A DNA stretch of 64,000 nt from Lineus longissimus (taxonomy: Eukaryota > Nemertea > Pilidiophora > Heteronemertea > Lineidae): positions 18,992,070 to 19,056,069 of the forward strand of contig NC_088314.1 in NCBI RefSeq assembly GCF_910592395.1, given 5' to 3'. Position numbers and translations under genes: made by a program. Below, piece after piece: positions 35,915-46,803 of this stretch. Within the stretch, counting starts at the first letter, position 1; each line of letters starts with the position of its first letter. The notes beneath the pieces were generated by a model. The model was not told the origin of the DNA and ran no database searches. It saw only the letters and a list, made by a program, of their open reading frames with translations.

Positions 35915-37735
35915 CTGCTATGGAAAACAGCTTGTCCTTGGGGCGGGCGAGTACAACCCACTCTCCTCGGGGACAGCCTGAAAAGGGAGCAATTCACCAG
36001 GTGCTTCTTATCCCTGTTGGAGAGCAACCTACTGTCTTTTGAGACACCCTGAATAGGTGTTATTCACCAAACCCTTCATGTTCTTAACACCTTCAGCGCC
36101 GAACCACGTAGAATCCCCCTCCCCTTTGAGCTGGTTATTGGAATCTCGTGGACTTCATGAAAGAACTACGCCATCGCCATCTTCAGGGCAAGGTAGGAAC
36201 TGAAAAGACCGTTTTTTTTCAGTTCCTACCTTGCCCTGAAGATGGCGATGGAGTAGTTCTTTCATGAAGTCATTTAAAGTTCTGAACTACGCCATCGCCA
36301 TCTTCAGGGCACGGGAGGAACTGAAAAGAACTGAAAAGACAGTTTGGTCTTTTCAGTTCCTACCTTACCCTGAAGATGGCGATGGCGTAGTTCTTACATG
36401 AAGTCCATGAGACTCCGATAACCAGCTCAAAGAGGGGGGTTTGTGTCACACGTAGATCTACGTCGTTCGGCGCTGAAGGTGTTAATGGAGGACAACCTAT
36501 TGTCTTTTGAGACACCCGAATAGGGAGTTCTTCATCAGGTATACCTTGTCCTTGTTGGAGAACAACCTATTGTCTTCTGGGACACCCTGTATAGGGAGCT
36601 CTTCATCAAGTACATCTTGTCCTTGTTGGAAACTAACTTACGTCTTGTCCTTGTTGGAGAACAACCAACTATCTTTGAGACACCCTGGATAGGGAGCTCT
36701 ACATACGCTTAACTTGTCCTTTGCAGGAGAACAACCTACTGTCTGGGGAGCTTCTCATCAAGCAAATATTGTCCTTGTTTGAGAACAACCTACTATTTTT
36801 TAGACATCCTGAAGGGAGCTCTTCATCAAATGCATATTGTCCTCGTAGGAGAAACGTCCATGGTGTTTTGAGACTACCTGAATAGGGAGCTCTCTATCAA
36901 GCACTTGTCCTTGTTGGAGAACACCTATTGTCTCTTGAGTCCTGGGAACTCTTTATCACTTTCATCCTGTCCCTGTTTGAGATCAACTCTTCTTTGGGAC
37001 ATCCTGAATTGGACATTCTTCATCTAGTCCTTCCTGTACTTGTTGGAGAACACCATATACTGTCTGTAGACAACCTATTGTCTTTTTGAGACACCCTGAA
37101 TAGGGAGCTCTTCATCAAGCCCTTCTTGGAGGACAATCACCTATCTTTAGGACATCCAGAATAGGAAGTTTATCACTGAGTAAACTGGTCCTTGTTGGAG
37201 GACAACCTTCATCAAGTACACCATACACTTGCTGGAGAGCAAACTGCTGTTTTGGGATGCCCTGTGTAAGTAGCCCATTATGAAGTACCGGTACATATTG
37301 CTCTTGCTGGAGAACAACCTTGTATATCTGAGACACTGAATAGGGAGCTCTACATTGAGCACATCTTGTCCTTGCTGAGGAGCAAACCATTGTCTTTTAA
37401 GACGTCCTGAATAATGAGTTCTTCATCAAGCACAACTTGTCTGCGTTGGAGAACAACCTACTGTTTTTGAGACGCCCTGAATAGGGAGTTCTTCATCAAG
37501 CACAACTTGTCTGCGTTGGAGAACAACCTACTGTTTTTGAGACGCCCTGAATAGGGAGTTCTTCATCAAGCACAACTTGTCTGCGTTGGAGAACAACCTA
37601 CTGTTTTCGAGACACCCTGAATAGGGAGTTTTTCATCAAGCACTCTGTCCTTGTATGAGAACTAAAACTGTTTTTTGAGACGCCCTGAATAGGGAGTTCT
37701 ATATTAAGCACAACATGTCCGTGTTGGACAAGAGA
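35915..37735. repeat. 70-bp satellite array
   Basis: About 20 units of a 70-bp repeat with the consensus words TTGTCCTTGTTGGAGAACAA, CCTACTGTCTTTTGAGACAC and CCTGAATAGGGAGCTCTTCA. Three units from about 37417 to 37620 are almost identical (CTGCGTTGGA at 37441, 37511 and 37581), which points to recent homogenisation. The rest are diverged. The array is split by a palindromic element at 36084-36485. Small open frames here are by-products. Confidence 0.9.
36084..36485. mobile_element. TTAA-flanked nested palindrome inserted in the satellite
   Basis: About 400 bp with long inverted ends (CACCTTCAGCGCCGAACCAC at the left; its near-exact reverse complement ending GGCGCTGAAGGTG at the right), flanked by TTAA on both sides. 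The interior contains two hairpins built from GAACTACGCCATCGCCATCT, GAAGATGGCGATGG and CTTTTCAGTTCCTACC arms. The TTAA target duplication is that of the piggyBac superfamily; assignment to it is inference. No coding capacity. Confidence 0.8.
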
Positions 37736-37767
37736 TCAAGAACAACAACATATTCTATTCTCATGGC

Positions 37768-37773
37768 TTTATT
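37768..37773 (-). promoter_or_regulatory. Candidate poly(A) signal of INTS13
   Basis: AATAAA on minus, about 830 bp after the INTS13 stop. The 37774-38601 stretch is then 3' UTR, in which I see nothing else. The message would end almost exactly at the edge of the 70-bp satellite. Confidence 0.45.
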
Positions 37774-38601
37774 ACAAATTCATGTAAATGAGCTACATGC
37801 ACACTAAAACCAGAATGCCAATCCCTCATTTGAGGATCCTGAATCAGCAACACTGTTGGTAGAAATCAAAACTAAATTTCCAAATTTCATTTCTGGTTTA
37901 TCATGCAAATTGATAAGCACCCAAGATTATGAAGCACTAACCAGGGTATACTTATTCATGTGCATGTGTAACCGATTACAATGCAAACATTTCATCTAAA
38001 GGTGTGCCCTCGGCATTGCTGTACCAAAATTTTACTGTCCATCCTCTGAGGTTTCAAAGTCCTCTTTCATTCACAATTTGTGTCGTAATCACAATCTCTT
38101 ATAGCCCTTTTTAAGGACCATGATCAAAGGCAGTGATATTGTTAGGAAATTGTCTCATCATAATCAAGTGTATTGTACCGGTAGTGAACTGCCAGCATAT
38201 CTCCATTAACTTTTGTATAACCAAACATTGCATTTCGCACAAAGCACAGGTCAATGGAATTTTCAAATGACGGTCTAGCTTGATCAAGGTGTTACAAATA
38301 GATCATGCTGGGCCTGACATGATCGAGTCGAGACGAATGCAGGGAGACCAGCAGGCAATACTTTGATCAGCTGAGATCAATCCAGCTGGGACCTTTGCCT
38401 GACAGGCAGGGACTGCCTTCTGATAGGACGAGAAAAGTCAAAACTCTGAGTGAAACCAAGCTGACAATTCTGTCAAGCTGGAACTCGAGTCACAATCAGA
38501 TCTGAATCAATCCCACATGTCCAGGGAACATGAAAAGGCCTGCATCCACTGATCCATTTTTCTAAAATTTCGTAAATATTTCCAAACTTGACCAACAATG
38601 T

Positions 38602-41600
38602 TCATTTCTTGACTTGTTGATTCTGTTGTTGCGGCAGCTTTCGCTGTTGTTGTTGTTGTTGTTGTTGAGCTGGTGGTGCATTCTCCCCCTCTTCCCTAAA
38701 AGAGACAAGAGATACTTATGCTGATATCGCTGGATTTGGCTCAATGACGCCGAATTACACTGTCCACAAGTATAGCAGCAGGTCTTGATCACTACCAATT
38801 CATCAGTAAACTTGATTTTTCCAGCTTTTTTCACACAATAGAGTGTTTAGATTGCCTCTCTTTGACAACTGATGGCACCATTTTGCATTGGTGCCCATGT
38901 AATGACAGCATTTCAAAAGGCACTTTGCCACATTCTGTGTAGGTTTTTCTGTGCCCCCAAATTTCTTTGTGTCAAGCTCTGCACACCCCAGGTGGCAGTA
39001 GCTGTTGGTATAAATTCATGCCACCTTTTCTACTCACCCTTCCTCCATCTCCTGATTCAAATGTTTGTAGAGTTCCGCCTGGATGCCGTTGTTTTCATTG
39101 CGACCATCAAACTCGGCATGTCTTTGGGAATGTATCGTTGTCACTCGCGTTGTCCAGAGATTCAGCAATGATACGGGACCTGACAACGACAAAGTTAAAA
39201 AAAGTTTGAAACAAGTCCCAAAACAAGAAGTCTGCACTGAAAACCACCAAATGTTTGTGCCCCTTTCTTTTTGTGATTTGCGGCATGCCATTTCAGGGGA
39301 GAGTAAGGCCTTGCGGCAGGGCAACCACCATCTTAGGCAAAGCAGAGACTTCTAGACAGAGACACAGCATGGGGCGAAGGAGGCAGAAACTAACTCCGTG
39401 GCCAGCAGATGAAGACTGAGACACAACTACTGATGGGCCAGGTCACGCAAAGCACAGCCAGAGATCTGCTTGAGGCACTAGAGGGGACAGGTCCAAGGCA
39501 TCCACCAGAGTCCTTACTCTCCTGGTGTTAAAAGCAGGGCAAGATCACGGCAGAGGCTAGATCAGAGATCTACTTGCGATGCTGGAGGGAAGAGGAGCAA
39601 GCCACCTGCCAGCCTCATTACTCTCCTGGAGTAAAAGACAAGGAAAATTGACAAGATCACAAATTCTAATCTCGTCTCACCTGACTTTCCTGACGTGCTA
39701 AAACCACTCGGCTTGAATTTCTTCACTGGTGGCTCCTCTTTGATGGGCAACTTTTTACTATTGTAATCCTCCTTTTCTCGATCGGTCATTTTCTGATATC
39801 TGCAACCAAACACAAAAGATTTTTCAACATCATTCGTAGGATACTGGTAGCAGAGATCCCAAGTTTTTTTTGTGGATATTTTTTTTTAGGGCTTCCTACT
39901 CACTTGTCTAAATCCTTCCACGCAGGCTCTGCTTCATTCGTCTCCATCTTCTCCTCTTTCACCTTGACCTCTTGACCTTTCTTGTGACCTTTGACCTCGC
40001 CATCCTGTTTACGACAGAGTAGCAGACACTCCAGGACCCGCTCGTGGTTTGGGGAGGCGTCGACGTGGGCCCGCACTAACGTCTCCATTTCTGACCACAT
40101 CTGTCGGTACTGTTCCTCTCTGAAACGTAAAAGATAACAAGAGTCAAATTACGAAGGTCAACAATCCTTTGCAAATGGATTTCTAAACAAAAATTTCAAG
40201 AGTTCAAGAGGGAAGAACACCAAAAATCTTAGTGCCATTTTCTTGTGAAATAGACTATAGGGTCGTACCTCTTTGGCCCCTTGCCCCGGCTGCCTGTCAT
40301 CGTTACAGGTAGCGCCTCGTTACGGCTCTCCATCTCGACCAGATGAAAGATAGCCTTCTTACAATCCAAAACTTCCTCTTCGTCAAGCTTTTCTTTCACT
40401 ATAAGCGAAGGTAACGGGTCGAGATGCTGAAACAAATATGCTAAATATTACAAAGTGACCTGACAAACTTTTGTAATATTTTCCATTTTTGGGAACAGCC
40501 GTCAAAACTCCCAATAACAAGACCAAAGAGTCTCTTTCCCTATTCATAGTTGTAGGGCCTCAAGTCAATAAAACCGATGCAGAAATTTAACAATGTTCAA
40601 GAAATTGCTAAAATCTGCAATTTACCGAGTGGAAAATATTCTGTTTTGAAATTTGATTTAAAGGGAAGAAATAGTCAGAGCAAGTGTACTTACTGATAAC
40701 ATGTTGAATATGATTGAATCCCCGATAGTCATCGGCCAAACTCGTAACATTCTTTCTATCTGGCCCATCGCTGGAGCAAAGGAAAAGAGATTCTACATTT
40801 GGTAAAAGAAATATATTTTGTGGAGAAAATCTATTTGGATCAAGATGCCGGTGATGATGATGATTAAGTGCAAAATATGTTCACCTCTTTTCATGGGTAA
40901 TTCGTCAGTCTCCTCATCAACATCTATGGCAGGTGCCAGGCGGTTTTCCCGCATAAATTCACCAAAATCCTGAAAGAGAATGAAAGTTTTTACATGCTGC
41001 TTCAGCCAGGTGCCAATTGGGCCTATTGGCCAAGTGACTCCGTCTCTGGCCAGAGTAGAGTCCATGCAAGCTACTCATATTTCTCACTTAGTGGGATCTT
41101 TTGCTTGCCCTGACATAGACATCTGACACAAAGACTATGAAAACAAGGAATTTTAGTTCCTTGAAAGCCACACTGGTTCATCCAGAAGTGAAATCCTGTG
41201 TCCTCATCAAAATCCTCAAAACCTCAAAATAAGATGTTGATATAGGGAAATGTGGAAGATGCCAAAATCAACTGTGGTACTTTTTATGACCATACCAATG
41301 GACATGACCTGTCACTGGAATTCTCTCAATCGCCACTTTCTGATATTGCTACTCAAAACCTGACAGACATGAGAAAATTCTAAAAGTTTGAAAAACTTTG
41401 TGGTGACATACCGTGATCCTATAATCTGTGACCCTGCCTCCACAGCCCTCACTGATGGACGGCGGTTCCTCCAGGATCGACCGTGACGTCGACAACACAT
41501 GGATGTAGATCTCTCCACCGTGACTCGCTAGCATATGAGACATCACTTTAATACCAGTCTTACGAGGTTGTTCCAACATGACTGCTCTCCCTGAAAGCAG

Positions 41601-44600
41601 AGGTTCATATCAAATTGAAATGCTGAACTAATATTAACCCAGTCTGATGAAAACTATAGAGTGAAAATTATTGAATGTCAGTTATGCCGAACATCAATCT
41701 TATCAACTGAGTATTCAGATTGTTTCGTAACCGTCAAATCCTCAGCTCAAGCGCCGCAACAAAATTGGGTATTTGCTACACGTCTTCTGCAATTTCCCGA
41801 AGATTCATTGTCAGAGCAGGTTACTCACCATTCAATAAAAAGTTTGTCAAACACAGCGACGGCCGACCGTTGACATCAACAGGAGTCACGCGATATGCAC
41901 CAGTACAGTGATGAAGTTCTGGAAGGCAGAATAGTATTTTACATGTATTATAAAAAACATTTTTATAGCGCTTAACGTTGTTAAAACTTCTAAGCGCTTT
42001 ACAATTTATAATAAAACAATAAAACATCATTACATGATAGAATAAAAGTCATTACTAAAGAAAACGTGCAAGTGGGATTTAAATTTAAAAAAAAAAAAAA
42101 AAAAGGATTCAGAAGAATTTCTTAAAAATATGAGTTTTTAGTGCAGTTTTAAAACGACCCAGGGTACTCTGGCCACGAACACTATTTGGCAGCTCATTCC
42201 ATAGCTTTGGTCCCGCCACTTCACGAAATACTTCAATACTTCACGAAAGTCATGCAAAAACCATAAATATAAATCATAGACAAATCTGAATGGCCTAGTG
42301 GTTAGGTGTCTGCTATACAAACGTCAAGGTGAAGGTCTGTGGCCTGCGGGAAGCTCATTCCGATGTGGCCAGTTGGTCAGCTGACAGGGCATAACTATTT
42401 CTTTATGGTACTCTTCGGTTTTAACTCTCACAAACTTACCTGCTGCGTTCGACTTAGGTGTGCACCATTTTAACGTGATCGTTTCAGAATAGAGGCCCTC
42501 TTTTGATGGATATATGAGCCCTTCAGCATTTCCTGAAATAACAGTACAGTGGTTAAGTACTTGACTTTCAATGCTATACAACTGTGACCCAACATCAAAA
42601 GTGATAGCAAGTCAAATTTGGGGCATATTGAGTTGTCCACTTGCTCATACATGTATAGCTTAGGCTAAAAGCTACATTTTATTACCACACCAATCTTTGT
42701 TTCTTCTGTGGTGCTTAAGACATTCATGTATGAACACAACCTTAAGCTTGGCATAATTTACAATGCTGCCCCAAAATCTTACCTGATTGTATGAGCTCTT
42801 GATGAGCTTTCCTCGAATGGAGCAGCTCCACATCATAGTTGGCTGATGAACTGGCATTTTGCTCTTCCTGTCAGAAGATGATTATTATTTCATGAATTGA
42901 GTTTGTAAACGTGAGCAGTGCATACAAGTACATTATAGTTGCCCAAAAAGAACATTTTATAAACAAATTTACAGGCAAGAGTGGGTGCATGGAACAGTCA
43001 GTGCAGTAGGTGCTACGCAAGCTAAATATATGATGGTCGATGCCTCTCACAAGGAGATGCTGATCATATTGACACATCCGTTTTCAAAATTACAAAACAA
43101 TGATTTTGAAGGCCATTTTGGCTGCCAGAATTTCCCACCATTTCCAACAAGTGTGTTCTAGCTTTAAGAGCAATGAAATGTGAAAAGTTGGAACATCAAA
43201 TTTTGACACATTACCTTCATTGGAATTCCTGTGACTGTGGTTGATGTGAGGTTATAATGTCTCGAGGCAATCTGAATGAGTTTCGAGGCAATAAATCTTC
43301 CCGACTGGCTGACGTGGACTTCGTAGGAAATATTGGGAGAGAGCTGAAATGTAGCACAGCATAATATGACAGATTTCTCGGTATGCTCCTGGAAACCAAA
43401 TAACACCACAACAGAAATCTAGCAAGCAAAGGTTTTCTGGACTTTTTATTCAGTCTTCAGGCTCAGAGCAGCGCACTAGACATCTTATTTTGGCCCATTT
43501 CACACATACTATACTCATTAGCACCGTGACACTGAGGTACTTGGATATCGCAAGTAATCAAAACGACCATTTGAAGCACATATTGGTGCATAAAACCTGA
43601 AAAATACATGGTGCTCATTTGAGAAACCGTCTTTCAAATGAGGGCTTGTCCCCGACCTGATCAAAGGAGGTGTATCCGAGTGACAGACAGAGCTATGTAG
43701 CTTACCTCTTGTTTATTTTTACTTGGTATGGCGGACTCCTCCCCAACCGGACTAACGAGTATCATATGAACTTCACAGTGGTGGATCGGCATGAGGCTGA
43801 AAGGGATGAGAACGCAACCTAGGTTTTGACAGATTTGATGGTTCTACAATACAATGGAATATATGAGCATCGGGCACAAACTCATCCTACTTGATATTGT
43901 CAACTGTCCACAGCAGTTTCTGTAACTAATTTCTATGCACTGTGAGAGGAAGTTAGCTCAGCTTAACAGTGAGGACGCTTCCTATACCTTCACTGCCATA
44001 GCTGGTCAGGTGTTAGGTCAGAGTGCCCTCTCTTAGACTGACTACTGTCACCAGTTTGAAGGGCCAAGTCTGCACACAGATGTCTCCCTTCCCTAATGCA
44101 TCACTTACTTATCTGTATTCGCCGCTAATTTGTTTTCTTGTTGTACAACATCTGTTAAACAATCCGCTAGCATTCTGTAGAAGTTTTCACTGAAATAGAA
44201 TTGAAAGATGGTCAAAGTGAAGAAAACAACTTATGCTCTTTTTCTTGATGGAAAAATGTACACAAGTTCAATATGTCTTTATAGCTTGTGGCTTAAGGGT
44301 CCTCTCCATCTGTCTTCAAAGCAGCTTACTTGTTTTGGAAAAGCAGGACATCGAAGGGGGTGTCAAATTTGATGACTCGCACACTCCCACAAGTCAACAA
44401 CACTTCTCCGTTTCATACTTTGGTGCTACAGAGGAACCTCCCCTAGCCAACACCTCTGTTTAACAGGACACCCTCATAAGAAGGAGAGAGATTTTGGTCT
44501 CAAATATGGTGTTTCTATAAGCTCTGTAATCAGGACACCTCCCTATTAAGGACAGCATTTGTCTGTCAAAGGGTTTCCGTAATACAGAGGTTCTGCTGTA

Positions 44601-46034
44601 TTTTAACTGTCTTCCACGTTTCGAATAGATTTTTCATCCAAAACCAGAAACTTTTACATGTAAGTGTCACACACCTGATACCAAAAAAGATCGAAATTCC
44701 TTAAGCTGTTACCTTTTTAAAGACGTTATGCATATTATTCTCCCCCTATTGAGCACACTGTTAGCTTGTTCCGTGTGAGACGTCGTCATCTTTTGCTGAA
44801 TGTCCGAAGGATCACATAGGGCCTGGATTGCTTCAGTTAGACCACTTATCAATTCTGTCGAGTTGCATTTCTCGGATTCGACAGGTGGGCCTAGTTGAGC
44901 TAATCCAGTCAATAACTGAAAATAATAGACTATCAAGTGAAAGAAAATTTCTTCAGCACCTTTGCCTGAGAGGAGTCCGTCCGAGGCTGCTGTCTACTCG
45001 GATTGATTTTTTTGCTTGTCAAGGCATAGGCAAAGCTTTAAAAAAGATGTTCCTTACAAATGATGTGATTTGTTTTTAAAGTGACACAATATTCGTTTCT
45101 TACCTGTTGTGAATTCTGCTCAGTTGGTTGCCACGTGTTTAAGCTTGTGCACGAGGAATCACAGACCATCACCTGAATCTGAAAACAATTCAAGATCTCT
45201 CTAGTCTAACCATAATGCCACTGAAAGTTCATTTATTGTTGCATTTGATTATAATTTTCATTCATCCCAAATAGGTAGCTCGTCATTCTTGAGGACAGAC
45301 AGGCCTCTCAATTACATGATTCCTACACCGTATAACGGTGTAGGCCGTACAGGATGTCCCCAAATTAGGTCTTTTTTTTCTTCTTTTTTTTTAATAATAT
45401 GACCCCTGAAGCGTTTTTTGACCCCTAACATAACCAAATCTCATCCAAATGGCCTAATTTTATAGTTTTACCCTAGAATTATGATTTTTCAGGTGTATGT
45501 GGTTATATCAGTCACTAACTTTGATTTATGATGTCGCTGTTCAGGCAATTTGGCGCGATGAAATGTCCCCAAATTAAGCTAAAAAGCAAAAAAACATGTC
45601 CCCAAAATAGGCTAAAAAAATACAGGGTGTAGAGGTCTCCACGTAATTGAAAGGCCTGACAGAGTCGCAACCAGAACATTGGGATAGAATCACTTCAATA
45701 TATGACTTTTGGCTAAGAAGATGTTGCTGTATTTGCAGATGTCAATATTTTCACATTTTGGTCGGGACAGAAGATGAAAAAGTAAACCTACCAATTTGTC
45801 TTCCGGGTAGATGTCCCAGATAATTCTGCAGTACTCCAGCGCTGCTTCTACATTACAAGTCCACATTGTCTTGGTGATGGGAGCGAGCGGCAGTAGGCCT
45901 GGGGCCCGCCCCTTCTGTAACACATCAAAATCAGTGCTCTGTTGGGACGATTCCATCATCTCCGCACCATGATCGAGGATGATAATTGTCTTGTGTGTGT
46001 GCGGAAACAGCAAACTCTCTTTTTCTTGCATCAT
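38602..46034 (-). CDS. INTS13: Integrator complex subunit 13 (asunder), 17 exons, 719 aa
   Basis: Subunit of the nuclear Integrator complex (snRNA 3'-end cleavage, promoter-proximal termination); known as Asunder/Mat89Bb in flies. Exons: 46034-45792, 45178-45104, 44915-44713, 44189-44109, 43796-43706, 43343-43215, 42867-42783, 42532-42440, 41918-41829, 41590-41412, 40969-40885, 40770-40694, 40426-40269, 40119-39904, 39799-39681, 39179-39038, 38695-38602; 2,160 nt in phase. Human is 706 aa. Recognisable blocks: N-terminal VWA-like strand ([16 protein letters not shown]), [97 protein letters not shown]. The C-terminal [20 protein letters not shown] block is the region that contacts the Integrator cleavage module. 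The last exon encodes eight consecutive Gln and further Gln-rich sequence, absent from the human protein. Two adjacent Met codons open the frame; either may start. Confidence 0.96.
39457..39660. repeat. Two-copy ~105-bp tandem duplication
   Basis: The segment from CAGAGATCTGCTTGAGGCAC to GGCAAGATCAC recurs diverged from 39562 (CAGAGATCTACTTGCGATGC to GACAAGATCAC). It ends just below INTS13 exon 15, in the intron before exon 16. Confidence 0.6.
40995..41200 (-). mobile_element. SINE body, copy B
   Basis: Shares CCTATTGGCCAAGTGACTC, GCAAGCTACTCATATTTCTC and GCCACACTGGTTCATCCAGA with the elements at 4470-4775 and 51568-51770. In the INTS13 intron between exons 10 and 11. Confidence 0.65.
41935..42245. 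mobile_element. Interspersed repeat with AAGCGCTTTACA motif and poly(A) run
   Basis: Contains TTTATAGCGCTTAACG and TAAGCGCTTTACAATTTATA, an 18-A run at about 42087-42104, then GGCAGCTCATTCCATAGCTT. These sentences are typical of repeats widespread in invertebrate and fish genomes. A related tail (TTAAGCGCTTTGAGCG to AAGCACTATATAAG) lies at 56450-56500. Followed at 42293 by a tRNA-like GGCCTAGTGGTTAG. In an INTS13 intron. Confidence 0.5.
44427..44600. mobile_element. Palindromic MITE, family 1, copy 3 (diverged)
   Basis: TACAGAGGAACCTCCCC at the left and GAGGTTCTGCTGTA at the right; internal AGGACACCTCCCTATTAAGG. TA-flanked. In the INTS13 intron between exons 3 and 4. Confidence 0.7.
45300..45658. 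mobile_element. MITE-like element with 26-bp-class inverted ends
   Basis: The left end CAGGCCTCTCAATTACATG and the reverse complement of the right end CAGGCCTTTCAATTACGTG match closely. Internal copies of ATGTCCCCAAATTA occur, and a perfect small hairpin CTACACCGTATAACGGTGTAG lies at about 45325-45345. In INTS13 intron 1. No coding capacity. Confidence 0.65.
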
Positions 46035-46803
46035 GATGAGTTTTTAACAGTACCAAAAGTTATCATCTAAATGACAGTCCGCTTGTAAATGATTGTGAGT
46101 TCAATTTTTGGACCTTGAAGAGCAAAGTTGGACTAAACAATCATGCTCAATTGTGTCGTTGCTAAGTACGGAATCATCAATACCATGGGTCTTGTGTTGT
46201 CCCAATCTTTGTGGAGTCACTGTAGGCTCCAGATAGATGGAGCAATACAGTGTACAGTATGCCAAACTTCAGCTCTTTTAGTTAGTTCTGCAAAGTAGAA
46301 CAAGTGCCGAAGTGGCATTATCGTCAAGCAAAAATATTTATTATCAACGGTGGATCATTCATCAACGAAGACTGCAGGAGCCTCATGTACTCTGGTGTAT
46401 GCATATTTACCGCTGAATTACCAGGAACCAAATAAAGGGAAGGCACCAATATCAGGTTTTTTTACTACTTTTGATTTGGAATCTTATTGAGTTGTTCTGA
46501 TTGATATAGGGGACATAAAATTTTGCCAAAAAAGACCTCAAAACATCTCTCAAATATATAGAAAGTACGGAAATAACAGAACTTATTTTGAATTGAGCTA
46601 TTGCTATATGTATATATCGGTATATGTTTACCATATGTTCATTCTTTGAGCAAAATGCTAGTTCCCCAAAGCGTCAAATCTACTATTATGTCCAAAATAA
46701 ATTGAAAAATTGAAGAAGGAAATCTTGTTGTTGCAGTCGCTTCAAAATACTGTTTACCGATTCTGTTGAAGCCGTGCAATGGGTCACATGACAATTGGGC
46801 AAA
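46035..46803. promoter_or_regulatory. Bidirectional promoter interval between INTS13 and PM20D1
   Basis: 769 bp between divergent start codons, with no exon or repeat recognised. GTCACATGAC at 46783-46792 is an M-box/E-box of the kind bound by MiT/TFE factors, 11 bp before the PM20D1 ATG. Start sites are unknown. Confidence 0.4.

Noticed and set aside
35915-37735. CRISPR array
   Set aside because: Units are contiguous 70-bp satellite repeats without unique spacers, in an animal genome.
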